From Candidatus Iainarchaeum sp. (GTDB lineage: Archaea; Iainarchaeota; Iainarchaeia; Iainarchaeales; VGJJ01), in assembly GCA_016699555.1 (NCBI GenBank), contig CP064981.1, positions 248,001 to 312,000 of the forward strand: DNA of 64,000 nt, written 5' to 3'. The notes below the pieces were generated by a model that did no database searches, was not told the origin of the DNA, and saw only the letters and a program-made list of their open reading frames with translations. Below are positions 41,696 through 51,079 of this stretch, piece by piece (position 1 is the stretch's first letter; each line of letters opens with the position of its first letter). A program made the translations under genes and the position numbers.

Positions 41696-42685
41696 TGCGC
41701 GCGCAGGAGAAGAAGGGGCTTTCTGCACGGAAGGAGAAACACCTACGACCTTGAATTGATTGCCAGGAGAAGGAGTCATGAGATGGAATCCGATCCATGC
41801 AACCGCTTTCAATGCCGCGTGCAAGGGCAGAGCCATGAGCGTCGCCGCTTGGTATGTCCCCGGCAACTGGCGGAACTGGCTGCGCAATTCCTTGTCGCGT
41901 GCCATCGCGTGGACGTGCTTGTGGGTTCCGATGGGGTAAGCCTCTTTCACGTCTTTGGGGTGGAAGTGCTGTTCCAACTGATACAATCCCATCATGCGCT
42001 GGACGCGTCTTTCGGCCCATCCCATGAACGACTTTGGAGTTTGGACAATCGTAAAGGCGTGGGGGTGCGTTTCCACATTGTCCATGCCCAAATACATCTC
42101 CATCCACAAATCGTGATTGATGATCTCCTCGGGGATGCGCATTCCCTTGGCGTCCTTTCCGCGGATAGCCATTAATGCGGTGGGATAATCTTGCGTCCCG
42201 ATGCTGGAGAGGGATAACTCGCTCATTCCGAACAAGAGGTGATCCAACAAGGAGTTGGTCATGGGAGGCAACGCCAATGTGTTCGCGGAAACGGCCTTGA
42301 GCTTCTTGTTGGAGTTGAGCATGTATGTCAAGTCCGAAATGGTCTCCTTCTGCACTTCCGCATCCGCATCCAAGAACAAAACGACGTCGTTCGCACCCAA
42401 TGAGTGATCACGCTCTACTTTGTCCATCAGCGTGTTGATCGCACGCGTCTTGCCGGGAACCCATTCCGTTACAATGTCCAAATTCTTGTGTTTCTGTTTC
42501 AGGGACTCGAGCACTTCGAGCGTGTTATCCGTGCACGCGTTGGCGCAGACCATCACGTGGAGGTTGTTTCCCTTTTCGAGGTCCGAATCATAAACGGCAT
42601 CCAGGGCAGACGGCAAAGTTTCAGCGCGGTTGTGCGCCGGCAATAGCACAATCACGTCGTTTTGGGAGGAAGCATTGGGTTTCAT
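41693..42685 (-). CDS. family 2 glycosyltransferase
   Basis: GT-A enzyme of 330 residues. VIVLLPAHNRAETLPSALDA opens the fold, VMVCANACTDNT is the nucleotide loop and VVLFLDADAEV the DxD metal site. There is no strong membrane helix, but a weakly hydrophobic stretch (LMALPLHAALKAVAWIGFHL) near 290 could touch the membrane. It sits beside the carotenoid genes on the same strand as crtYcd, so a role in modifying a carotenoid or lipid is possible but unproven. Confidence 0.8.
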   Translation of the reverse strand: MKPNASSQNDVIVLLPAHNRAETLPSALDAVYDSDLEKGNNLHVMVCANACTDNTLEVLESLKQKHKNLDIVTEWVPGKTRAINTLMDKVERDHSLGANDVVLFLDADAEVQKETISDLTYMLNSNKKLKAVSANTLALPPMTNSLLDHLLFGMSELSLSSIGTQDYPTALMAIRGKDAKGMRIPEEIINHDLWMEMYLGMDNVETHPHAFTIVQTPKSFMGWAERRVQRMMGLYQLEQHFHPKDVKEAYPIGTHKHVHAMARDKELRSQFRQLPGTYQAATLMALPLHAALKAVAWIGFHLMTPSPGNQFKVVGVSPSVQKAPSSPARA

Positions 42686-42804
42686 GCTTTTAAGAAAAAT
42701 TTTGCCTTTTTAATGGTAGCTTTTTCCGACGCACAAAACAACCCCAAATCAGCCCTTTGGAGGCAAATGGGGGATTTTTAACCTTCAATGGTCCCCTTAG
42801 CTGC

Positions 42805-43011
42805 ATGGAACGTATGATGAAAGGAGCAGCAGTGTTGATAGCGGCATCCATCCTATTCTGGGCGCTCAATACGCCTGTCCATTGGTTCGCCGTCATCGTG
42901 TTGCTGGCCATTATCCTCTACGTGCTATTCGCCAATCCTCTCGGAAAACACCATCTCGCGAAAACGAAAAAGCCGACCAAGAAGAAACGAAAATCAACGC
43001 GCAAGAAGTGA
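42805..43011 (+). CDS. small two-helix membrane protein with basic tail
   Basis: About 68 residues: two hydrophobic segments (AAVLIAASILFWAL and FAVIVLLAIILYVLF) and a Lys-rich tail (KKPTKKKRKSTRKK). It is unrecognised. The start could be 42805 or the Met pair at 42814; an upstream TTG frame is less likely. It is convergent with the coiled-coil gene, with no gap between stops. Confidence 0.5.
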   Translation: MERMMKGAAVLIAASILFWALNTPVHWFAVIVLLAIILYVLFANPLGKHHLAKTKKPTKKKRKSTRKK

Positions 43012-43467
43012 TCATTTGGTGGTGCGCGCACGCCCCCTCTTCGGAGCAAGCCGATCGATGCGCCACCTTGCATACTCTTTTTCGATCGTCTTGAGTCTGG
43101 TCGTTGCAGCGACCTTGCGCTCATGCAACGCACGCACGAGCTTGACGATCGGGGCCAATTTCGGTTCAGAAATGCGTCCTTGCACCATCGCTCTTCCACG
43201 CCGCTGAAGCGGTTTCAATTCCTTCTCTATTTTTGCGATCTCATTTTTCGTTTTCTGCATCGCATCAAAGAATGATTCGCGCCTGTTCCGATTCTCCTCC
43301 GCGCGTTTGCGGCGTGCCGCTGCCATTTGTTTTGGCGTAGTGGAATGCAGTTCGGCGCTCAATTCTATTGCACGCGCACGGCGTATGGGTGCAGGGACTA
43401 GGTCGGCTAAACTGCGCTTGCCCAATAGCTTGCGCGCGGCAAAACGCAAATGACGGATTGGTTTCAT
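43012..43467 (-). CDS. hypothetical basic coiled-coil protein
   Basis: A 151-residue, Arg/Lys/Ala-rich protein with a long predicted helix from about 45 to 105 (heptads in FDAMQKTKNEIAKIEKELK). No membrane segment and no known family. It ends in a basic stretch (KRGRARTTK). It could bind nucleic acid. Same strand as the next gene upstream at 43506, with a 38-base gap. Confidence 0.5.
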   Translation of the reverse strand: MKPIRHLRFAARKLLGKRSLADLVPAPIRRARAIELSAELHSTTPKQMAAARRKRAEENRNRRESFFDAMQKTKNEIAKIEKELKPLQRRGRAMVQGRISEPKLAPIVKLVRALHERKVAATTRLKTIEKEYARWRIDRLAPKRGRARTTK

Positions 43468-43505
43468 TCACCAATGGGGGCAAGCCCGCAATAAAAAGCA
43501 CTGGG

Positions 43506-44324
43506 CTAGATGAAACCCGGATTGCGCGTGCGAACGGGTTTTGTAGCGGGAGTTGAAATTTTTTCTTCCGCCGTTTTCGTTTCCGCCTTTTGTTGTTTGG
43601 ATTCTTTTGCAATAGACGCCGGAACCGTTTTAGGTTTTGCAATCGCTTTCATCGCTTTCGTTTTCGGCGTTGCTTGTTTGGGTGAAGCCGAGACATTCGA
43701 TGCTGTCGCAATCATCATGGGCGGTTCTGCTCTGGGTTGAACCGCTTCCGTTTTTGTTACGTTTTCCACTGCAACGGGTTTGGCTTTTTCAGCTTTGGGA
43801 GCGGCAACGGGTTTTGCTTTGATGATTTTCTTCTTGGGCTTCGCTTTTTGTTTTGCTTTTGCGATCGCAGGAATTGCTTTTGGTTGCACGACAATGGCTT
43901 CCGTCTTCACATCCACTATGGGCTGTGGCTCAATCGCAGGAGGAACTGTTTCAACCGTTTTCACGGGCGTCGCTTTTTTGGCTTTCGCTTTGCGTTTCTT
44001 CTTCGCCATTACGACTGCGCCCTTGAACGCTTTCACTTTGGCCATTTTCTGTTTGACTGCGGGCGTTTCTTTTACTGCGGCGGCTGCGACAAGTTCGATG
44101 GCCTCGTTCGAAAGTGCGGGCGTTGTGATCGTTTCTGTGACTGTGGTTGCTGCAGCGGTCGTGGTGTGGGGGTGGGAATGCACCTCATTGACCGTGCGCG
44201 TGCCGATGATGAGTTTGCGCAAGAGCGCGAGGAAGACGATCCCGCCGACGACAATGCCCCATTTCAGCAGTGAAACGCCAAAAAAGGTCGTGGCGAATGT
44301 CCAAGTGAGAGGGTTCCAATCCAT
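43506..44324 (-). CDS. membrane protein with long Ala/Lys/Pro-rich tail
   Basis: About 272 residues. One hydrophobic helix near the start (WGIVVGGIVFLALLRKLIIG), then more than 220 residues of low-complexity Ala, Lys, Pro, Thr and Val with repeats such as KAKPVAAPKAEKAKPVAV, like histone H1 or TonB-type tails. The tail could bind DNA or span a wide gap. The ATG at 44324 is preferred to the GTG at 44333. There is no family match. Low complexity may inflate chance similarity in searches. Confidence 0.5.
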   Translation of the reverse strand: MDWNPLTWTFATTFFGVSLLKWGIVVGGIVFLALLRKLIIGTRTVNEVHSHPHTTTAAATTVTETITTPALSNEAIELVAAAAVKETPAVKQKMAKVKAFKGAVVMAKKKRKAKAKKATPVKTVETVPPAIEPQPIVDVKTEAIVVQPKAIPAIAKAKQKAKPKKKIIKAKPVAAPKAEKAKPVAVENVTKTEAVQPRAEPPMMIATASNVSASPKQATPKTKAMKAIAKPKTVPASIAKESKQQKAETKTAEEKISTPATKPVRTRNPGFI

Positions 44325-44394
44325 GGGGATCACGCGTAATGCCTATTTCCCCAACGAAAAACCCTAAAAAGGGGAATAGTGTGGTTCTGTGCAT

Positions 44395-44676
44395 ATGGCT
44401 TTCCGCGCAGAAAAATCACCCCTCCATCCCGGCGTCTATGTGCTGGCCGGCGTCGCCATCGGTAGCGCAATCTCTTTCGCCAGCGCAGGCCGGCCCGCAT
44501 TTGCCCTCCTTCTCATCAGCATCTTGGGGCTCATCGTCATGCTGGGAATGTGGTATTTCCGCGAAGGCGACGTCCCCATCGGCGAAAAGAAGCGCCACCA
44601 CCACTCCTTAGAACACGTTTCTTCGGCATTGCGCGAGAATGCGTGGGACGCCCCTATTGAGATGAAGCGAAAGTGA
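44395..44676 (+). CDS. small membrane protein
   Basis: A 93-residue protein with two helices (GVYVLAGVAIGSAISFASAG and FALLLISILGLIVMLGMWYF) and a C-terminal polar tail containing HHHS. It is unrecognised. Divergent from the Ala/Lys-rich gene and upstream of the RNA polymerase operon. The ATG at 44395 is taken rather than the GTG six bases before it. Confidence 0.5.
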   Translation: MAFRAEKSPLHPGVYVLAGVAIGSAISFASAGRPAFALLLISILGLIVMLGMWYFREGDVPIGEKKRHHHSLEHVSSALRENAWDAPIEMKRK

Positions 44677-44743
44677 GGTTTTGTGGCCCATTCGCGTGCC
44701 AATTTGCCCATTATCCGTCCGGATCGCCTACACAAGCGCTGCC

Positions 44744-44750
44744 TTTATAA
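44744..44750 (+). promoter_or_regulatory. TATA box of the RNA polymerase operon
   Basis: TTTATAA, giving a predicted transcript start near 44772 and a leader of about 75 bases before rpoH, with a GTTGAGG stretch inside. It is the only good promoter before the five tightly spaced rpo genes. Confidence 0.55.
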
Positions 44751-44847
44751 CCGTTTCTTGCGCTTTTTCTCTTATCCGTTGAGGAAATGGGTTTTGGGTC
44801 GCGCGCGAGCAAGGGAAAACATCTTTTAGTGTTTACAAGTCCGTCCA

Positions 44848-45129
44848 ATGACGGCTCCCCATGCGACAGAAATCCGCAACACAGGCAGGTCGAGTCGCAT
44901 GCTGAAAGCATTATCGGAACACCACTTAGTACCCCAACACGAATTATTGAAAAAAGACGAAGCAAAGAATTTGCTCGCACAGTTTGGTTTGGACGTTGAC
45001 AAACTCCCTCGCATTTCTCTCGAAGACCCCATGTGCACGGAATTGAAAGCCGGCATTGGCGACGTCATTCGCATTGTTCGAAGATCTCCCGTTGCAGGAG
45101 ACACAATCTACTACCGGAGAGTGGTGTAA
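44848..45129 (+). CDS. rpoH: RNA polymerase subunit H (Rpo5)
   Basis: Small archaeal RNA polymerase subunit, homologue of the C-domain of eukaryotic RPB5. The typical LSEHHLVPQHELL near residue 22, then LLAQFGLDVDKLPRISLEDPM and IGDVIRIVRRSPVAGDTIYYRRVV at the C-terminus are diagnostic. Length 93, with about 15 extra residues at the N-terminus. Its stop directly abuts the ATG of rpoB''. Confidence 0.95.
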   Translation: MTAPHATEIRNTGRSSRMLKALSEHHLVPQHELLKKDEAKNLLAQFGLDVDKLPRISLEDPMCTELKAGIGDVIRIVRRSPVAGDTIYYRRVV

Positions 45130-46605
45130 ATGGCTTTGATGCGCGACACGGACGTATTGCTCGAAAATTGGTTCAAGTACAAGAACTTCGCACAAATGGA
45201 AATCGACTCCTACAACCAGTTCGTGGACAAGCACTTGCAGTCCATCGTGAACGAGAACAAATCCATCGTTCCAAAAATCGAAGAAGTGCGCATCGAGTTG
45301 GAAGACATCGAAGTCCTCAAACCCCGCATCGTGGAAGCAGACGGATCTCCGCGCAATGAATTCTTCCCCATGGAAGCGCGCATCCGCAACCGAACATATT
45401 CCTCTCCATTATTCCTCACCATGCGCCTGCTGCGCCGCGACGTCGAACAAGACGTGAAAAAGACTTACATCGGCGAATTGCCCACCATGCTCAAGTCAAA
45501 ACTCTGCCATTTGCAGGGGAAGACCGATGAAGAATTGATCGCCGTGGGAGAAGACCCCATGGATTTCGGCGGTTACTTCGTCATCAACGGAAGCGAGAAA
45601 GCACTCACTTCGCAAGAAGTCCTTTCTTCCGACAGAATTCTCGTGAACGAAAGCGCATCCGACAAGATCAACGCCGAAGTTATTTCGACGAAAGGAGCAT
45701 TCAAAGGACGCGTACGCGTGACACGCAGCAAAGACGGAATGCTCTCGGTTTCATTCCCTGCTTCTCCACGCAAGCTGCGCTTGTTCGGATTGTTGATGGC
45801 ATTGGGATTGAAGAACGAAAAAGAAATGCGCGGTGCCTTTCCCGAAATCGCAGACATCATGAACGATGTCATGATCAACCTCGAAGCCAACGACGTCAAA
45901 GACGAAGAAGAAGCGCTGGATCGCATCGGTAAATATGTGGCACCGGGACAAGTCATCGACTATCGTCTTCGCCGCGCACAGGAAGTCATCGACGCGTTTT
46001 TGTTGCCTCACATCGGCACGACGAAAGAAGACCGCCGCGCCAAAGCCTATTATCTCGCGACCATGGCCACGCGCGCCATGGAAAAAGCCTACAATTTGCG
46101 TAGCATGGACGATCGCGATCACTATGCGAATAAGCGCTTGGAATTGAGCGGAAAGCTGATGGAACACCTGTTCCGACACTCCTTCAAGTACTTCATCAAG
46201 GACTTGACATTCCAGATCGATCGCACCGTCACGCGCCGCAGAAAATTGAACATCTCCACCGTCGTAAGACCCGGGGCATTGAGCGAACGCATCAAGTTCG
46301 GCATGTCAACCGGAAATTGGATCGGAAGAAGCACGGGTGTCTCCCGCTTCATGGACCGTGTGAATTATTTGGGCCCTCTGACAGAGTTCAGAAAAGTGAA
46401 GTCTCCACTCAATAAGATGCGCGAATTGTATGAAGCGCGCGACGTCCACGGAACCCACTGGGGACGCTTATGCTGCATCGAAACGCCCGATGGACCCCAA
46501 TGTGGATTGGTCAAGAACCTGGGATTGTTCGCCGAAGTCACTCTCGACTCGGACCCCGAGCCCGTTGAAAAGTTGTTGAAGAGCATGGATGTGCACTTGA
46601 AATAA
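45130..46605 (+). CDS. rpoB2: RNA polymerase subunit B'' (Rpo2N)
   Basis: N-terminal half of the archaeal beta-like subunit, split from B' as in many euryarchaeal and DPANN genomes. GGYFVINGSEKALTSQEVLS is the hallmark, followed by the lobe and RHSFKYFIKDLTFQIDR and the C-terminal VHGTHWGRLCCIETPDGPQC stretch. The 491-residue length is normal. It begins at the base after rpoH's stop and is separated from B' by the Shine-Dalgarno only. Confidence 0.95.
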   Translation: MALMRDTDVLLENWFKYKNFAQMEIDSYNQFVDKHLQSIVNENKSIVPKIEEVRIELEDIEVLKPRIVEADGSPRNEFFPMEARIRNRTYSSPLFLTMRLLRRDVEQDVKKTYIGELPTMLKSKLCHLQGKTDEELIAVGEDPMDFGGYFVINGSEKALTSQEVLSSDRILVNESASDKINAEVISTKGAFKGRVRVTRSKDGMLSVSFPASPRKLRLFGLLMALGLKNEKEMRGAFPEIADIMNDVMINLEANDVKDEEEALDRIGKYVAPGQVIDYRLRRAQEVIDAFLLPHIGTTKEDRRAKAYYLATMATRAMEKAYNLRSMDDRDHYANKRLELSGKLMEHLFRHSFKYFIKDLTFQIDRTVTRRRKLNISTVVRPGALSERIKFGMSTGNWIGRSTGVSRFMDRVNYLGPLTEFRKVKSPLNKMRELYEARDVHGTHWGRLCCIETPDGPQCGLVKNLGLFAEVTLDSDPEPVEKLLKSMDVHLK

Positions 46606-46619
46606 TGGAGGGGAAACCT

Positions 46620-48437
46620 ATGGCTGGAATCGAAGGAAAAGTATTCGTAAACGGAAAGCTCATCGGATTTCACTCCGACCTGCACAAGCTGCGCAAAGAA
46701 CTCGTTTCGAAACGCAGACAGGGAAAGATCGAGGCGCAGACCAATATCGCCTTGCACGAAGACATCCGTGAATTGTATCTCAACACCGACGGCGGACGCG
46801 TCCAGCGACCGCTCATCGTCGTCGAAAGCGGAAAACCACGCATCACGAAAGACACGATCAAAGCCGTGCGCGATGGGAAGCTGACGTGGAATGACCTGAT
46901 CAACCAGGGATACATCGAATACCTCGATGCCGAAGAAGAAGAAAATGCCCACATCGCCTTGCGCGAAGAAGACGTCACGGACAAGACGACGCACTTGGAA
47001 GTCAATTCCTTGGGAATCTTCTCCATCATCACCAGCATGATCCCTTTTGCCGAACACAACTTGTCCGGAAGAACCCTGCACGGAGCGAAGATGTTCAAGC
47101 AGGCGCAAGGACTGACGGCGATCAACTACAACTTGCGCACGGACACGGAAAGCTACATGTTGTACTATCCCCAGCGCGAGATCGTGCGCACCAAGTCATT
47201 GGACTACTTGAAGACCGACTCCCGTCCTATGATCCAGAACTTTGTGGTTGCGATTATGCCCTACATGGGATTCAATACCCTCGATGCCGTCGTATTGAAC
47301 GGCGGCGCCGTCCAACGCGGACTCGGACGTTCGGCCTATTTCCGCAACTATGAAAGCGAAGAAACACGCTACCCCGGCGGACAAGTGGACAAATTCGAGA
47401 TTCCCGCCGAAGAAGTCGTGGGACACATGGGCGAGGCTGCTTACAAGAAACTCGGCAGCGATGGATTGGCAGAACTCGAAGAATGGGTCGAAGACAAAGA
47501 CTCCATCATCGGAAAGACCTCTCCCCCACGCTTCTTGGAAGAAATCACCGACTTCGGTGTCATCCAAGAAAAGAGACGCGAAGCCTCTCTCGGTCCCCGC
47601 AAAGGAAAGCCGGGCTATATCGACAAAGTCTTGCTGACCGAAGGGATGTCCGGCGCGCGCATCGCGAAGATCAAAGTACGCAGCTGCATGGTCCCCGAGG
47701 CCGGAGACAAATACGCATCCAAGCACGGACAAAAAGGTGTTGTCGGTGCCGTTGTCCCCGAAGAAGACATGCCTTTCACGCAAGAAGGATTGAAACCCGA
47801 CCTGATCATGAATCCCCACGCCGTTCCAACGCGTATGACCATCGGACACATGCTCGAGATGCTGACGGGAAAAGCCGCCTCGCTCGCAGGCGTTACGGCA
47901 GACGGAACGCCCTTCAATGAAGATCCCGTCGACACCTACCGCCAGATCCTGAAGGCCTATGGATTCCGCCCCGATGGGAAAGAAGCATTCTATGATGGAA
48001 TGACCGGGAAGAAAATCGAGGGAGAAATCTACACCGGGGTCATCGCCTATCGTAGACTCTTCCACATGGTCTCGCACAAGCAACAGGCTCGCTCACGCGG
48101 ACCCGTGCAGATCCTCACGCGCCAACCCACCGAAGGAAAGGAAAAAGACGGTGGACTGCGCTTCGGTGAAATGGAAACCGAAACATTGGTGGGACACGGT
48201 GCTGCGATGTTGCTGCAAGAAAAACTCATCGAAGACTCCGATAAGGTCGTCGAGTTAGTATGCGAGAAATGCGGCTTGATCGCGGTCAACGACCAGATCC
48301 GTAAGAAGCGCTACTGCCCCAATTGCGAGACCTCGCAAGTCTATCCGGTGCAGATGAGCTACGGATTCAAGTTGCTGTTAGACGAACTCAAGGCCTTGGG
48401 AATCTATCCCAAGCTGACCTTGGCGGACAAGGCGTGA
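46620..48437 (+). CDS. rpoB1: RNA polymerase subunit B' (Rpo2C)
   Basis: C-terminal half of the beta-like subunit, forming the hybrid-binding wall and part of the active site. GDKYASKHGQKGVVG is the catalytic-site signature; IGHMLEMLTGKAASL and RSRGPVQILTRQPTEGK follow, and there is a Cys4 zinc motif (CEKCGLI...CPNC). The ATG at 46620 is chosen since GGAGGGG lies eight bases upstream; the upstream in-frame ATG would include the Shine-Dalgarno as codons. Confidence 0.95.
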   Translation: MAGIEGKVFVNGKLIGFHSDLHKLRKELVSKRRQGKIEAQTNIALHEDIRELYLNTDGGRVQRPLIVVESGKPRITKDTIKAVRDGKLTWNDLINQGYIEYLDAEEEENAHIALREEDVTDKTTHLEVNSLGIFSIITSMIPFAEHNLSGRTLHGAKMFKQAQGLTAINYNLRTDTESYMLYYPQREIVRTKSLDYLKTDSRPMIQNFVVAIMPYMGFNTLDAVVLNGGAVQRGLGRSAYFRNYESEETRYPGGQVDKFEIPAEEVVGHMGEAAYKKLGSDGLAELEEWVEDKDSIIGKTSPPRFLEEITDFGVIQEKRREASLGPRKGKPGYIDKVLLTEGMSGARIAKIKVRSCMVPEAGDKYASKHGQKGVVGAVVPEEDMPFTQEGLKPDLIMNPHAVPTRMTIGHMLEMLTGKAASLAGVTADGTPFNEDPVDTYRQILKAYGFRPDGKEAFYDGMTGKKIEGEIYTGVIAYRRLFHMVSHKQQARSRGPVQILTRQPTEGKEKDGGLRFGEMETETLVGHGAAMLLQEKLIEDSDKVVELVCEKCGLIAVNDQIRKKRYCPNCETSQVYPVQMSYGFKLLLDELKALGIYPKLTLADKA

Positions 48438-48452
48438 TAGGGGGAAACGACT

Positions 48453-51062
48453 ATGTTGATGAAACGACTCGAAGGCATTGAATTCTCCGTCCTGTCTCCG
48501 GAGCAAATCCGCAAGATGGCGGCAATCGAAATCAAGACACCCGATACCTACGACAAGGACGGCTTCCCCATGGAAGGCGGACTCATGGACCCCCACATGG
48601 GAGTCATCAATCCCTCGCTGCGCTGTAAGACCTGCGGACAAAAGATGAAACAATGCCCCGGCCACTTCGGTAGCTTGGAATTGATCCGCCCCGTCATCCA
48701 CGCCAAATTCTCCCACAAGCTGGAAGAACTGTTGCACGGGACCTGCCGCGAATGCGGAAGAATCGCGCTGAAGGACGAGCAGATCGCGGAAATGAAAACG
48801 CAGATCGCGCGCCTCACGAAAGAAGAAGCCATCAAGCTCATCGTCAAGAAAACGAAGACAAAACGCAAGTGCCCGCACTGCGAAGCCGAACGAAAGGAAG
48901 TGTTGTTGGACAAACCAACGAACTTCTTCATCGACAAAGACCGCTTATACCCCTCGCAGATCCGCGAATGGGTGGAAAAAATCCCAGAGAAGGACTTGGA
49001 ATTGTTCGGTTACGACCTCGCACGCGTCCGCCCCGAATGGTTCGTCATGACGGCGCTGCAAGTGCCGCCCATCACCATCCGCCCCTCCATCACATTGGAA
49101 AGCGGAATCAAGTCCGAAGACGATCTGACGCACAAGCTGGTGGATATCATCCGCATCAACTTGCGCCTGAAAGACAACATCGACGCCGGTGCTCCACAAC
49201 TTATCATCGAAGACTTATGGGATCTGTTGCAGTACCACGTCACGACGTACTACGACAACAACACCGCAGGCGTTCCTCCTGCCAAGCACCGCTCCGGAAG
49301 ACCACTCCGAACGCTCGCGCAGCGCTTGAAAGGAAAGAAAGGACGCTTCCGCTACAACTTGACCGGAAAGCGCGTCAATTATGCGGCTCGCTCCACCATT
49401 ATCCCGGATCCATTCCTGAGCATCAATGAAGTGGGCGTTCCCGAAGGAATCGCCAACACGCTCACCGTCCCGGAGTTCGTTACCGAGTGGAATTTAGAAG
49501 AAATGAAGAAACTCATCAAGAAAGGCGGAGAAAACGTCGTCTATGTGACGAAGCCCAATGGGTTGCGCAAGAAAATCTCCGACCTGAACCGCAAGGAAGT
49601 CGTGGAAGAACTGGAAATCGGAAGCAAAGTGGAGCGGACATTGCAGAATGGGGATATTGTCCTATTCAACCGCCAGCCATCCCTGCACCGCGTCTCCATG
49701 CTCGCGCACAATGTCAAGATCGTCCCCGGAAAGGCATTGCGCCTGAATCCGATGGTCTGTAAGCCCTACAACGCGGACTTCGACGGGGACGAAATGAATT
49801 TGCACGTGCCCCAAACGCAAGAAGGACAGACGGAAGCACGCGAACTCATGTTCGTGCAGAACCAGATCCTCTCCCCGCGCCACGGCGAACCCATCATCGT
49901 GGGACAGGAAGACGACATGACGGGATTGTTCCTCTTAACGATGGACCAGACCGAATTCACCAAAGAAGAGGCCATGCACGTCCTCTACAACATGGGCGTC
50001 ACCGAGCTGCCCGAGGCGGATCGCGGAAAGAACTATTCGGGAAGACTCCTCTTCTCCCAGGCATTGCCCAAAGGACTGAATGCGGAATACACCAACAACA
50101 CCGCCAGAGTCTTACGACAAGCCGATATTCCAAAAGACGGAAACGAATCCCTCTACAAGCATGCCTTGGTGAAAATCGAGGACGGTAACGTGTTGAGCGG
50201 AATCGTGGACTCCACTCCCAAGCTCGTGGAAACCATCGTGCGCAATTACTCTACCGAGATCCTGGAACGCTATTATTATTCCATGGCCCACGTCGTGCAC
50301 GAATTGATGACCATGAAAGGAGTGACGATTGGCGTCGAAGAATTCAACCCCGTCGCCAGCATCGAAGCCGAACGCGAAAAGGCCATCGCCGAAGAAATCA
50401 AAGAAGGGACGGAGTTGGCCGAAAAATACGCCAGCGGAAAACTCGAACCCATCCCCGGAAGAAGCGTGGACGAGAGCTTCGAATCGATGATGGTCCGCCT
50501 CGGTGGAAAAGTCAGAGGGAAAGTCCAAGCACGCCTGGCCGAACAGAAGTTGCGCCACCTCTACGAGAATCCACGCCCCACGCTGGATTCCGCATTGCTG
50601 ATGGTCTCGGGCGGACGCGGTTCCATGCTGAACTTCTCATACATGTCCGGCGTATTCGGACAGATCTCGGTCCGTTCCGGAAGACCCAAGAAAGGATTCT
50701 CCGAACGCCTGATCGCGTTGAATGAGCGCAATGACTTGGGCCCCGAAGCCGGTGGATTCGTGCGCAGCAACTTCTATCGCGGAATGAATCCCAAGGAATA
50801 CTTCATGCACTCCATGGGAGGACGCCAAGGAGAAGTGGACACGGGTGTCGCCACGAAAGTATCGGGATACCTCTACCGCCGCCTGGCCAATTCATTGAAG
50901 GACCTGCACGTCGCCAACGACGAAACCGTCCGCACTGCGAGTAAGGACATCGTGCAATTCCGTTACGGTGAAGACGGCATCTTCCCCGCACGCACGACCG
51001 GAGGAGCGCTCGCCAACTTCAAGGAAGAGATCCGCAAGCTGAAGAAAGGAAAGGCAAAGTAG
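48453..51062 (+). CDS. rpoA1: RNA polymerase subunit A' (Rpo1N)
   Basis: Largest subunit, N-terminal part, with the catalytic Mg site NADFDGDEMNLH (residues 440-451; Asp442, 444 and 446). The N-terminal zinc site is CKTCGQKMKQCPGHFG and a second pair of CxxC motifs follows (CRECGRI, CPHCEAE). The lid, rudder and bridge helix regions are present, the last as GGRQGEVDTGVATKVSGYL-like sequence. Length 869 is standard. GGGGGAAACGACT precedes the ATG. Confidence 0.96.
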   Translation: MLMKRLEGIEFSVLSPEQIRKMAAIEIKTPDTYDKDGFPMEGGLMDPHMGVINPSLRCKTCGQKMKQCPGHFGSLELIRPVIHAKFSHKLEELLHGTCRECGRIALKDEQIAEMKTQIARLTKEEAIKLIVKKTKTKRKCPHCEAERKEVLLDKPTNFFIDKDRLYPSQIREWVEKIPEKDLELFGYDLARVRPEWFVMTALQVPPITIRPSITLESGIKSEDDLTHKLVDIIRINLRLKDNIDAGAPQLIIEDLWDLLQYHVTTYYDNNTAGVPPAKHRSGRPLRTLAQRLKGKKGRFRYNLTGKRVNYAARSTIIPDPFLSINEVGVPEGIANTLTVPEFVTEWNLEEMKKLIKKGGENVVYVTKPNGLRKKISDLNRKEVVEELEIGSKVERTLQNGDIVLFNRQPSLHRVSMLAHNVKIVPGKALRLNPMVCKPYNADFDGDEMNLHVPQTQEGQTEARELMFVQNQILSPRHGEPIIVGQEDDMTGLFLLTMDQTEFTKEEAMHVLYNMGVTELPEADRGKNYSGRLLFSQALPKGLNAEYTNNTARVLRQADIPKDGNESLYKHALVKIEDGNVLSGIVDSTPKLVETIVRNYSTEILERYYYSMAHVVHELMTMKGVTIGVEEFNPVASIEAEREKAIAEEIKEGTELAEKYASGKLEPIPGRSVDESFESMMVRLGGKVRGKVQARLAEQKLRHLYENPRPTLDSALLMVSGGRGSMLNFSYMSGVFGQISVRSGRPKKGFSERLIALNERNDLGPEAGGFVRSNFYRGMNPKEYFMHSMGGRQGEVDTGVATKVSGYLYRRLANSLKDLHVANDETVRTASKDIVQFRYGEDGIFPARTTGGALANFKEEIRKLKKGKAK

Positions 51063-51079
51063 ACTGGAGGGAAAAACCT